Below are positions 34,750 to 45,909 of a stretch of DNA of 64,000 bases, in pieces. Each line of letters begins with the position of its first letter. Position 1 is the stretch's first letter. The stretch spans positions 62,001-126,000 of the forward strand of contig JAKSYS010000058.1 of NCBI GenBank assembly GCA_022925895.1, written 5' to 3'. The notes under the pieces are model-generated. The model saw only the letters and a list, made by a program, of their open reading frames with translations, was not told the origin of the DNA and searched no databases. Made by a program: the position numbers and the translations under genes. The stretch is from Fragilaria crotonensis. Taxonomy: Eukaryota > Bacillariophyta > Fragilariophyceae > Fragilariales > Fragilariaceae.

Positions 34750-37416
34750 GTGACTAATCGCCCTATGTCTGCTGGAGTGGATCAGATGATCTCCACCAGA
34801 CTCCAACTACATGATACGAATAAAGTTAAACTTTCCTTCGTATCCTCCTCTGACCCGCAGGTTTTTTATCTTTTTGTTGGTCGAAAGGCGCAGGTAGAAT
34901 GGATTTTAAGCGAAAAACCGTTCGTGGCGAGACGAGAATGTGACCCTGTGTTGGTTTCTCCTGCTAAAGCATCTACTGTCACTCTTGCAAAAGATAGTCC
35001 GGTGGACGTCTTAATCTTTGAAGGGAAGCCTCCCAAGTCCGATGACCTGGTCTGGGAAGCAATCGAGGTTAGGAGAATTGCTTGGATTGACGACACAGGA
35101 AGAGGCCGATTCAGGTGGGACAACAAGGTGGGTTGGCGCATTCACCGTCGTTCAATCAGCCATGCAGCGATCGGCGGGGTCACCGACGGGATTTTTTCGG
35201 TGTTTCTTGCGAGTCGTGTGGAAGAGGACGTCGGTTGGTGTATCCCAGCGACAGGGGTGCGAGCGACATTAAGCCGAGTGGTTGATCCTACGAAGGGCGG
35301 GCGAGCTGTAGATCCGCCAGTGGCTACCACTGGATCGGTGGAAGCAAGGAATACTGCGAGAGGTCTATTGGAGTGGAAGAAGAGATTCGATAAGGTTTGT
35401 GTCCCAACAGTTTACTCAAAGGATAAGTGGGCAGTGCGGAAACTGAGCGATACCGAGCTAGTCGATGTGTTGGACCTCCCGGGAACGATGAGGAAGAGGA
35501 TGAACAGTGGGCAGTTGGCACAGTTGAGCAAGTTGAAGGTTCCAGGAAAAGTGATGGCGGCCGTTGTAGAGTCTTTGGTAACGTTGGTAACGGACGGTCG
35601 AAAAAGAGATGACCTTACACTAGCCGTTAAGAATCTGTCGAGGAAAAGACCGATGGAGGAGGCGCAGGGTGCCAGTAAGAAAACAAGGCACCTCGAAGGT
35701 GACTCGCACTTTGAACAAGCTAAAATGACGAAAGGCAACGGTGAGTCAGAGACGACAATCTCGATTGCGAGGGTTGAAAATGCTGAAGCAACGGCGCCGG
35801 TGGAATTGTCCACGGTTGTTGACAAGGCTGTCAAGTCGGATGACGCGCCGGCTCCAGTACATTTGTTTGATCGGAGAGTGTTGGAGGCTTTCCCTTTTGT
35901 TATCGATAGAGAACGGAATAAATGTGGAGGGAAGCTAGGTTGGGTCGAAGCGCTGGAATTGCTACGCAGTTTCTGCCTGCACATTTGGAAGCGTAAGGTC
36001 CGACGGGAGTTCGTCGAATGGTTGACAAGTCGTAAGAGCACGACAATTGATCTGATAAGCATGGAGAAATTGGGATGGGACGCGTGTCGACGAGTGGATG
36101 GAGCGTCGTTCTGGGAGTGGGACTGTGGGTCTACACCCTTATTTTGGAGGTGGCCCGAAGTCTTTCAGCGGGATATCTGGCAAGGTGCTGCCCCAAGGTT
36201 TGTGGGTGCACCGCCGACTTCAAAAGAGGCTCAACCAGCGTATGAAGATATGAAGGTGCGAGCGAAGGTGTCAGCCAAGCTGCAGAAAGTTGTTGATCGG
36301 GGGTACATCGAGATCGTGGAGGATGCAGAGAAAGTTAAGTCGTTCATGTTCATGTTTGATGTGCCGAAAGGAGATTCAGACATCAGAATGGTGTATGATG
36401 GTTCACGCAGTGGTTTCAACGAGTCGATCTGGGCGCCCTGGTTTGCTTTGCCAACGGTGGATACAATGACCAGAACAGTGTTGACAGGAGGCTGGTGCGG
36501 AGATCGCGATTTCGGCGAGATGTTTTTGAATTTCATGTTGCACCCCGAGGCAAGGGTTTACTGTGGAGTTGATCTGGCACAATTAGATCTTACTGTGCGA
36601 GGCCCGGCTGCCAGCAAGGCTACGTTGATTGGATGCTGGACTCGAAATGCGATGGGGCTTCGGTCAAGCCCATATTTGTCTGTACAATCCGTCACGAGGA
36701 TCAAGCAAGCCTTCTTGGGGAACCCCTCGGATCGGGAAAACCCTTTTCATTGGGAAACAGTAGGTTTGAACCTTCCGGGATCCGAAGGATACGACCCATC
36801 AGTGCCGTGGATATCTAAGTTGAGGTATGACAGGACCATCGCCGTTGACCTACACATATATATTGATGACGTGCGGATTACAGGCCAGTCAAAGGAGTTA
36901 GTTTGGAGGGCTGGGTCGCGGGTGGCTAAACTTTGCAGTTATTATGGGCTGCAGGATGCGCCAAGGAAGCTCAGGGAGCCTAGTCAGACTCCTGGCGCTT
37001 GGGCTGGCTCAGTGGTGGCGACGGACGGAGGATGTGTCACAAAATTTGTGACGGACGAACGCTGGGGGAAAACTCAAAGGAGTATTCGATGGATCGCGAG
37101 CAAGTTGGGCATCGCCGGCGACGACTGGAGTGTTGGGTTACCCGCAGATGAGGACGAAGGAAGGATCCCGCAGGGGAAGATTCCTCACAAGCAGGCTGAG
37201 CGGATTCGAGGGTTCCTGATCTACGTCTCACGTACCTACACGGCAATGGTGCCTTATCTCAAAGGATTACACCTGACGCTGGATTTTTGGCGAGGCGGGA
37301 GGGACAACGAGGGTTGGAAGATCATCGGAAGGGAGGAGGAAGGGAATGGGAACAAAATGCGTTGTTGTCGAGTAATCGAAAGGCTCCGCGTTTCGTGTCG
37401 GTTGCACCAAGGTTAA
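34750..37416 (+). other. retrotransposon reverse transcriptase ORF
   Basis: About 890 codons. The C-terminal third carries the polymerase: MFDVPKGDSDIRMVYDGSRS (fingers), YCGVDLAQLDL and NAMGLRSSPYLS (palm), and the active-site box IYIDDVRITG. This arrangement is that of DIRS/Ngaro-type reverse transcriptases. The N-terminal part has no recognised domain. Confidence 0.8.
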
Positions 37417-38459
37417 CGCATGACATCAAAGCGTTAATGGTGTTGACCGCGTTTCAAGAGGCGCCCCGCATGGAGGTACGAGCAACTAGCACGGCAGCGG
37501 CCTATTTGGTGGGAGATGCCTCAGGCTCGGGGTTCGGAGATTGTCTATGGGTGCAAGGTGAGGAAGGCATGAATATAGCCTTCGGTTCATGGGACAACGA
37601 GGTCAGCGAGAGGTCGTCTAACTTCAGAGAAGGATACAATCTCGTGTTGCGCCTGGAAAATTTGCTTCATGAAAAAGCAATGTGTCGAGGAACAGAGCTT
37701 TGGGTGTTCACGGATAACGCGGTGGCGGAAAGTGCTTTTAACAAAGGGGCCAGTAAGTCGAAGCTGTTACACGAGCTATGTGTGCGGCTAAGAAAGGCAG
37801 AAATGGCACATGGTCTGCACATCAATATGGTCTGGATCGCGGGCACGCGGATGATTGCCCAAGGTACTGATGGGTTATCAAGGGGAGACCTTACCAGTGG
37901 AGTGATGGCTGGCGACAGTTTTCTCTCCCACATCCCTTTGAATCTCGGGGCTTTTTCACGTTCCATGGCGCTACAAGAGTGGCTTGAAAGTGCACTACCT
38001 CGGGAATGGCAGTGGCTAAAGACAGGAGAGGATTGGTTCAGACTCCCTTTTGGTGATGGGATGGGTCGATATGTCTGGGATCCCCCCCCGGTTTTGGCCG
38101 ACGTGGCCTTGGAACAACTTTGTGAAGCAAAATTGATGCACCCCTTTTCGAGTCATTTGTTCGTTTGTCCTTTGTTGTTAACCGGGCGTTGGCGAAAGCA
38201 GTTTCTGAAAGCTGTGGATGCTTGGTTTACTGTTCCTGTCGGGTCCGTTGTGTGGGATAACGCTTGTCACGAACCTGTTTTGATCGGACTAATGTGCCCA
38301 CTTCTTAGACATAGTCCATGGTCGGTCAAGCGTCGGAGCGCAGAAGTGGACAAGTTCCGACATACGATGTATTCTATGTTCCGGGATCGTGACCCAGCTA
38401 CACGGAGTTGTCTGCGCAAATTTTGGTTTTCAGCGTGGAGTGAGTCTGGGATCATGTGA
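37287..38459 (+). other. retrotransposon RNase H ORF
   Basis: Overlaps the end of the reverse-transcriptase frame. Contains LVGDASGSGFGDCLW, a conserved Glu region (SSNFREGYNL) and ELWVFTDNAVAES, followed by IAQGTDGLSRGD, the RNase H layout found after the polymerase in DIRS-order elements. Confidence 0.75.
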
Positions 38460-39864
38460 AGGAGCATGGCACGGGGCGTGTTACAAGCAGTCGGAGAAGG
38501 ATAACTTTCCGGTTTTCAATCAGGAGACGGAGGCTGAAGACTTGGTGTCAGACGACAAGATGGAGGAAGAGGACCCGAATAGATTTAAGGAGGCAAGAGA
38601 CGGTGACCATCTAATGACGCCTTTTCAATGCGATGGGTGTCATTTCGAAAATTGTAAGCGGCGACATCCAATTCCGAACAACTCCCAAGATGAAGTTGCT
38701 TTGTTATGCATTCGACGAGCGAATTTGGATGCGTTATGGTCGAGGGAACGATCAACGGTAAGATCGAATCGGCTACAAGGGAAACACTGGGTTTCAGCGA
38801 GTGAAAGTGCAGGATGGAGTAATCTCGCGCTGCCCAAGAGGGGGCCATTCCCAGTTGAGGACACCTTTGGAATGCAAGCGGCTGTCAACATGTTGTTGCG
38901 ATCAAGAGACGTGGGTATCAACTCGAAAAACATTCAGTATGAAACGATGAGGAAGCTCAGATCCTTTCTGTCCAACTTCGTACACACAACCTATGGAGGA
39001 CATGGCGATACATTCATGTCGGAAGATGGTGGGGGTGGCACCATCTCAATGTCTCCTACGAATTCACCGTGGTTTAAACGCTTCATGAGGGGAGTGCATA
39101 AGAGGATGGGCGACGTATGGATTCCAGACCGAGCGTTAATGAAGCGTGAACTTATGTTTTGTCTGACCCTGTTGGAAGAAGATTGGATATGTTATTTCGA
39201 TGCGGATGATGGAGGAGGAAAGCTGAAAGCTGCTCTCACAGCAACAATGCTGATCGCAGGTTGGTTTGCAGCTTTGCGGGGAGAGGAGATCGTAAGAATT
39301 GACGTCGGACAGATGCGGCAGCACTGGGTGGAGAGCGTAAACCACACTGAAGAACCACACGTCCCGCTGATGTTGTCGGGTCGGTTCAAGCGCGAGATTG
39401 GTGAGAAGGTATTCTGTCAACCACTAGCTATGACATCAAAGTCGGGAGTTAACATCGGGGAATGGATATGGAGAACTCTTGAGACTTTGGGACAACAAAA
39501 CATTATGTCGGGCCCAATGTTTCGAGTGGCCGATAAAGGGAAGGGAGTCTACAAGCGAGCCACGACGGCTGATTTGAACCCAAGTTTTATTGGACTGCTG
39601 GAGAGAGTCCAAAAACGTTGGGCTAATGCTTTTGTAGGAAATTTGGATATCGGCAAAGAATTCAGCATTGGTCGTTCATTGCGCAGAGGAGTGACTTCAG
39701 AAGCACAAAATGTTGGAATACCAAGAGAAGTCATTGAAGCCAACAACAGATGGAGACGTCAAGCGCGATCTAAAGGACTCACTCCGGGAATGTCAATGAT
39801 GGAACGATACTCGGATGCCAAAGCAAGCGTTCCGACGCTGGTGCGGTTTTCGAAGGACTTGTAG
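38389..39864 (+). other. retrotransposon tyrosine recombinase ORF
   Basis: The C-terminal half has the recombinase pattern of Ngaro/DIRS elements: GWFAALRGEEIVRID, then SIGRSLRRGVTSEAQN, NRWRRQARS and SMMERYSDA with the presumed nucleophile Tyr. This enzyme replaces the integrase of LTR elements. Confidence 0.8.
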
Positions 39865-39978
39865 TAGGAGAACCAAAGCCCAATTTCCCAAAAGTCTCTA
39901 CTGGGAAAGCGTTGTCGACCGCTAACCTATGACGACTAATCGATGAGGGAAGTTTGGGAGGTAGAGTGCCGAGGGGGG

Positions 39979-40475
39979 TTTTTTGCGCTGAGAACTCTAC
40001 GAGTTCGCAGCCCATGTTTTGTGAAGATTCTTGAGACTACCAAGCGAATCCTTTTGAAGTCGAAGCAGAGCGATCGGATTTGCTATCCGATCGCTCTTGG
40101 CGAGAATATGCACATATAGCGTATTTTCGTCAGAAGGCAAACCCGATGGGAATGTACTTGGACGCAGACTCCAAGTCGGGCCTTCTGTCAGACAGAGACA
40201 TCAGAGGAGGGAATTGGATTAGCAAGAATTGGAGACCGGCCTTGCATTTTTATTTTGTGAGCCGGGAAACATTTGGAATTTTGTCACGAAATCCATATTT
40301 AAGCAGGGAATCGGGAAAGTGACAAGCCACCCCCCACTACGGCAGTGCTTCTACAATTGAACACTGCTATTATCGGTTGAAGAAGTTGTAAACTCTAATT
40401 TTTATGTCTGGGAGAAGACTCCAGGGTAGATATAGATAATGGTGTCCCGAGGACGAATCTGAAACGATTAAGTAC
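39979..40475 (+). repeat. split direct repeat B1
   Basis: 497 bp, two differences by eye from B2. Contains a perfect 13-bp stem with 5-nt loop at 40067-40097 and, just after it, further paired segments around 40133-40192. Confidence 0.85.
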
Positions 40476-40702
40476 CTAACCATGCCCCAAGCTACGAAGG
40501 TACCCAAGACTGACAGACGAGGAACCGGTACACCATTCATTTATACAAACACAGCAACGGTATCAATTCTTTTGAAAAGTCATTTTCAAGAATCGGCACT
40601 TTGGAGCAACATCTCATACATACGTCGAACGAGAATAACAACAGGTTGAAGAGAAAAGACTGATCATCTTTTGGACCCGACTGCGTCGTTATTTTTGATT
40701 TC
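40476..40702 (+). repeat. split direct repeat A2
   Basis: 227 bp copy of A1, placed directly after B1. Followed by a 15-bp C/A-rich spacer before B2. Confidence 0.85.
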
Positions 40703-40717
40703 CACACCCACCCACCC

Positions 40718-41214
40718 TTTTTTGCGCTGAGAACTCTACGAGTTCGCAGCCCATGTTTTGTGAAGATTCTTGAGACTACCAAGCGAATCCTTTTGAAGTC
40801 GAAGCAGAGCGATCGGATTTGCTATCCGATCGCTCTTGGCGAGAATATGCACATATAGCGTATTTTCGTCAGAAGGCAAACCCGATGGGAATGTACTTGG
40901 ACGCAGACTCCAAGTCGGGCCTTCTGTCAGACAGAGACATCAGAGGAGGGAATTGGATTAGCAAGAATTGGAGACCGGCCTTGCTTTTTTATTTTGTGAG
41001 CCGGGAAACATTTGGAATTTTGTCACGAAATCCATATTTAAGCAGGGAATCGGGAAAGTGACAAGCCACCCCCCACTACGGCAGTGCTTCTACAATTGAA
41101 CACTGCTATTATCGGTTGAAGAAGTTGTAAACTCTAATTTTTATGTCTGGGAGAAGACTCCAGGTTAGATATAGATAATGGTGTCCCGAGGACGAATCTG
41201 AAACGATTAAGTAC
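40718..41214 (+). repeat. split direct repeat B2 (right end of the retrotransposon)
   Basis: 497 bp copy of B1 with the same hairpin at 40806-40836. The flanking sequence after GATTAAGTAC differs from that after B1, which sets the right border. Confidence 0.85.
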
Positions 41215-41602
41215 CGCTCCGAACTCCGACATTTACCGACAAACAGCTGACGACCTTGTGTTCCTCGTCCGCGACAGAGAATACAGACGCGATCTCATGT
41301 GCGTATGCGCATAAATGTTATCCAGTATTTCTTTTTTTGTCGTATGCGTGTATCACGTATGATTCGCTTCCTGAAGGACGAACTATGATATACTTACTTG
41401 AATGGGAGAGCATCAATGTATTTTCATTGTGAAGAAGGCATAAATAATAAATAACGAAAAAAAACGAAAGACGTAGTCTAATCCTTTCGACGACTTTCTA
41501 CCTTTCTACCAATACAGGTTGCTCCCTGTGAGGACAAAGAGGATCCCACTCTCGCTGTCACAAGGTGCTGACAATCTTTATCGAAATAAAACGACTCAGA
41601 TC

Positions 41603-43651
41603 ATGTCGCAGACTGCCCCGGATACCTTCCGGTTTTCATTGTCGGATGAACAGATGGTGCAACGAGCGGCGGCTCGTGCACAGAGTCATCATAGCAGGGG
41701 CAGCATTGTCTCTATTGGAACTTCGGCGTCACGACGAGCCTCAAGAATGTCCATGATTGCCTTTGCTTCAGCTGAGCTTATTCATCCTGATGAGGAGAAT
41801 GTCGGAATATCCTCATTCCTGTCCGCTTGCCTTACAGCCAATTACATTTCGGTTGGATACATACTTGTGCCATGGGGTGAGTCAGCGTGAATCGCTTGTA
41901 ACAAGATAAAGGACGATGATGTAACCTCAACCTTTGATCTTGTCTGCCATCAGCGTTTGCACAGGCAGGTCTCGTTCTCACAGCTGTCGCTTTTTTATTG
42001 ATCATGCTTCAGTCCTACATTACCTGCACGTACGTTATGGAAGCATGTGCAAGAGCTGAGCTTCTGGCCACCATCTCCGAGGAACGAGATTGGCAGCAAG
42101 GTGTCGGCAATGTGCCTTCGTCACTATCCCTTGGAGAAAAAGTTGGGGTCGATACGAAAGTGCCAGTTTCCTCTCGCAATGTGCACCGATTATCCAATAC
42201 GGTTGAGAGCATTGAAAGTGATTCCCCGGAATGCGATGTTGAACAGACAGTTGAGTCAGAGGCATTCCATACAACAAAGACTATAGTCAAGCATGGCGGA
42301 AACCAACCTCTCTCATGGTCCAGTCTCGACGACAACAACACTCTTCCCAAGATTCGCAATCGAAAATTTGAGTTGCCAGAGCTTTCTCGCATCTTCTTGG
42401 GACGGTCGTGGAGTCTCGTCTTCACTGCAACGGCATGCCTCGATCTTTACGGCCTGACGTGGTCGGTTGCGGCCGTCTTTGCGTCCTCCCTTGCTGCCGA
42501 GTTCTCAATTCTGAGCAGTGTGGATGATTATGTTTCCTTCATCCTCATCTTTGCTGTCGTGGTTATTGCAATATCCTTCGTCCCGATTGTCGCGCAAGTC
42601 TGGCTTCAGATGGCGTTTTTCGCGGGGCGAATGTTGATGGTGATAATCATGTTGACAACAACAGCTGCGGCCTTTGGGGCTGCAGAACCACACTTTGGGG
42701 ATCAAGATGGTCCTCAGAGAACAGCTCCCTTGGCTAACTTTGGAGTCCTTCATCTGTAAGTGTGAAACGAGGTGATTACCTGGCAGCGTATAAGTGGTAT
42801 GAAGGTTGTCTCACAGTCTCACCCTCGCGCCCCGTGCCTTGTGCACCTGCACCTGGATGCAGTGCGACTCAAATCTGCATATTTTCGACTGCATTTCAGT
42901 TCTCGGTGCCAGTCATTGCATCGATTTCGATCGATAAGTCGAAAACGAAGCTAATCTACTTGGGATCGTCTGCGTACATCTGTGGCTCCGTCTTGATCTT
43001 GAGTTTGGTGCTGGCTTCTTATTTTGGCAGTGATCTCATGGAAAAATCGTCCAACATTAACTGGGCGGTGTATCATGGTGGCACTGGCTCATTTGACGAG
43101 GAATCAGGACAACAGATCAACGTCGCATGGTGGGCCACTATGCTTTCCAAGTACGTGTTGATATATCCAGCAATTGACAGCGTGTCAACCTTCGTCCTTT
43201 GCTCGCTTTCGATAGCAGAGATTATCATGGGAGCTTGGTACGGTGATGCAATTCATGACAAGCCGCCAAGTTGGGTGCGGCAGATATTGTTTCGTCTCGT
43301 CGCCCTAATTCCTCAGATTGTTGGTGCAACGTTTGTACGAGATTTGAGTGTCATGTAAGTGTACGACCCCGAGTACCTCTCGTCGCTTAATGTTTGAGAT
43401 GTCTTTCCCACCCTTTTTCTCACGTGGCCCGAAGTGCAAACTACACAGGTTTGTTCACAGTTTTCAGCTACACTGTTTGCCCGTGTCTGCTACAAGTTTT
43501 TAGCTCCAGAATAGTCAAAAAGGCTGGCATGGGAACGACAACCCGATACCACACCGCGTTTTCGAACGAATCGTCAGCCTGGATGGTAGCGCTCTTTGGT
43601 GTGTTAATAATTTTCTACGCCATTATCGGATCCGCCGTAATTGCTACATAA
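41603..43651 (+). CDS. AAAP-family amino-acid transporter (594 aa), four exons
   Basis: The model is join(41603..41876,41954..42755,42863..43354,43435..43651). The introns are 77, 107 and 80 nt with GTGAGT or GTAAGT donors and CAG, CAG and AAG acceptors. All phases agree and no frame step is needed. The junctions restore hydrophobic family sequence: ISVGYILVPW|AFAQAGLVLT, NFGVLHL|ATQICIFSTA and DLSVI|ANYTGLFTVF. The protein has about ten to eleven membrane helices starting at ISSFLSACLTANYISVGYIL, the Aa_trans start pattern. A Ser/Glu-rich loop of about 85 residues lies between helices 2 and 3. The cytosolic N-terminus is Ser/Arg-rich. It should move amino acids or related solutes with protons at the plasma or vacuolar membrane; the substrate is unknown. 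Confidence 0.85.
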
Positions 43652-43885
43652 GCCAGCGGAATGACATGCTTTATGAAGGCGCGGCCACATGAGCCACAAG
43701 ACGCCTCTGCTTGATCTATTGGAGAACATCCGACGCTGAAAACATCGCATTAGACAAATTACAGATCGTTCTGGAATACATTGTTGTCGTACTCCTGATG
43801 CTCAGAGCTCCCTTCTTTCCCACATTTATTAAAATTAGTTTATCTGAGCGATGATTTACAACCTCGATAATGTACAGGCGGACAT

Positions 43886-45215
43886 TCATGCAACTTTAGT
43901 TTCGCAGGGTGGCAATAGTCGCTGCGATTGCATCCATTTCTTAGCCTGTTTCTGAAAGCCTTGGGCAGTATTCCCTTCATTGTCAAACTTCACATCATTG
44001 ATAAGGCGATCTTCCATCTCAATCAGTGCCTCTAACTTGCTTCTTCGAACCATGGCCTCCTCTGTCACTCGTCCCTCTCGGTCTTTTACGCTTTTCATCA
44101 GGTCAGCTTGTTGATCCATCATGCTTGAAAGTGAGACCGCCAAGCTTCCGATTCGATCACTCAAGTTGTCTGCCTTGCGTTTATACACGTCAGTGCTGGC
44201 GGAGACTTCAGCAAGTGTTTGGCGAAGGTCGTCACGTTCGCGTTCGAGATCAAAGAGTTTGGCTGTCAACTCCTCAAGAAGCTCATCCTTTTCCGCACAT
44301 TCACGTTCTTTTCGGCTCAAAGAAGCCTCCATTGACTTGAGATTCTGGTGGGCATCCTTGAGTGCAGCATTAGAGGCATGAACCTGTCTCTCCAAATCGA
44401 ACGTCTGCGACTTGAGACTCGACACACTATTGGTCATTTTGCTTTCCAATTGCACCTCGCGCTTCTTCTGTTCTTGCCTTAGCTTCGTCACTTCTTGGCG
44501 GAGACGACCAACGGTCAAGGGCGAATCTCGGCCAGTTGACTCTCCAGAAGTTGACTTGACCAAAGCCGGCACGGAGTTTGATGACGCATCTCCGTCGGTC
44601 TTACCTTTGTCGAACCATCTCTTGAGGGCAGCAACAACTGCATCCTTTTCTGGGTATTCAGCATCTTTCGCTAGATCCATCGCTGTATTTCCATCAGCAT
44701 CCACCGAGTCGCCGACATCACGATGTGCCACCAATACCATATCAATGATTGAAACGGAGGAAGGGCCCCAGCATGCCAAGTAGTGGATGGGAAGCATGCC
44801 ACGAGGATCCGGAATCTTGGCGGCTTGTGGGTTCGCCACCAGCAGCAAGCGAATGACCTCGCGGGAGGCCTGGTTCCCGCAGGCGTAGTGTAGTGCGAAC
44901 ATTCCCCTGATCATCGACACACTTGGCTCCTTCTGGGTAGGCTTTCAGAAGGGCTGAGATGACAGATGCAGGTGGTTGGCGGGCGCACGCAGAATGGATT
45001 GGGAGGAAACGCCACATGATCTCATCGCTGTCTTCGTAGTGACGAACAACCCATGTGCGTGCTTCGCGAGGCACTGCATGGACGGCGTCAATCGCCACAT
45101 CCCAATCACAGCTAGTGATAGCTTCATACAATTTGGTTATGTTTGTGTCGTAATCGACTTCATATTCCTCCTTGCTGCTGGTCATCTTGTCGCTACCGTT
45201 ACCGACGAAATGCAC
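43886..45215 (-). CDS. ankyrin plus coiled-coil protein (about 440 aa), family member 4
   Basis: ATG at 45215 (a second at 45185). The family lead-in EARTWVVRHYEDSDEIMWRF is followed by ankyrin units LPIHSACARQPP, DDQGMFALHYACGNQ, DPRGMLPIHYLACWGP and DADGNTAMDLAKD. From about residue 235 a long coiled coil runs almost to the end (LRQEVTKLRQEQKKREVQLE). Between DDQG and MFALHYACG the frame steps by one extra base (an A of the pair at 44902-44903). Paralogues have Met directly after DDQG, so the step is best read as a sequence or assembly error. It lies tail to tail with the transporter gene, with stops about 235 bp apart. Confidence 0.8.
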
Positions 45216-45524
45216 CGACAGAAAGATGCTATTGGCGCGTTAATCAAATGTAGATAAAGTTGAGTCGTTTTTGGACTTGAGAAATGTGGGCCTCGCTAAA
45301 TGCGGACCTTCGGCGACTTTCGTTGTACAAGTTCTAACGTACTTGTACTCCGAGCATAATTTTATAGCCTGAAGCCTGAATATTAGAGAGGGGTATGTAG
45401 TGTATGTATGAACATCGGGGTTCATTGGAGGTTTCGGAAGATTATTGGCCAAACGTTATGCATACCCCCCCAAATTCTGGGTCCGTTGAAGTCGTAAGTA
45501 CTGTAGGTTGTGACTTTAAACACA
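45216..45524. other. intergenic left of the Harbinger element
   Basis: Promoter side of the ankyrin/coiled-coil gene. No feature seen. Confidence 0.5.
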
Positions 45525-45527
45525 TAA

Positions 45528-45557
45528 GAGCATCCCCACCGCTGGAGCGAAATCTGA
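45528..45557 (+). repeat. left terminal inverted repeat, Harbinger
   Basis: 30 bp, exact reverse complement of 49173-49202. Preceded by TAA. Confidence 0.92.
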
Positions 45558-45909
45558 GATATGACCCGATAGGACCATTTGCGTCGACAATTTTGTCCAA
45601 AATGCATGGCACCGCTTGGGCTCGATACCTCAGATTTCGCGCCCGAGGGGCTCGAAATCTGAATTGGGGCTCGAGAATAGAACCAAATTGCTGAATTCTC
45701 GAGCCGGCTCCAGATTCTCGCGCCCCTCGTTTTGTCCTATTCGACCCATTCGAATAAAAAATTAACCAATAGAATGTTATCACGGACGCTGTTTGAAGAG
45801 ACCGTGACTGATGTCATTTTGCCCGTGATCGGAATGTATCATGTATCATGTATCATGTATGAACATTCTCATGTATCATGTATAACAACAGAATTTTGAC
45901 TTCCAAAAA

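Larger units (their letters stand above)
32204..41214 (+). mobile_element. tyrosine-recombinase retrotransposon, PAT/Ngaro type (DIRS order), 9.0 kb
   Basis: Order seen: A1 (32204-32430), coding region, B1 (39979-40475), A2 (40476-40702), short spacer, B2 (40718-41214). A1 and A2 are both 227 bp and identical by eye. B1 and B2 are both 497 bp with two differences noticed. Split direct repeats of this kind, with reverse transcriptase, RNase H and a tyrosine recombinase instead of an integrase, define PAT/Ngaro elements. No target-site duplication is seen, as expected for recombinase-mediated insertion. The near-identical repeats mean a recent insertion. The element looks nearly whole; its coding region is spread over overlapping frames and may have a few breaks. 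Confidence 0.85.

Noticed and set aside
35412-36062. Minus-strand open frame inside the retrotransposon
   Set aside because: Ser/Leu-rich shadow opposite the reverse-transcriptase frame; no known family.
40080-40322. 80-codon open frame repeated in both B repeats
   Set aside because: It is duplicated only because the repeat is; it overlaps a strong hairpin and has no coding signal.
39979-41214. Repeat-spacer look of the B1-A2-B2 block as a CRISPR-like array
   Set aside because: Units are hundreds of bases long and match split direct repeats of a retrotransposon in a eukaryotic genome.
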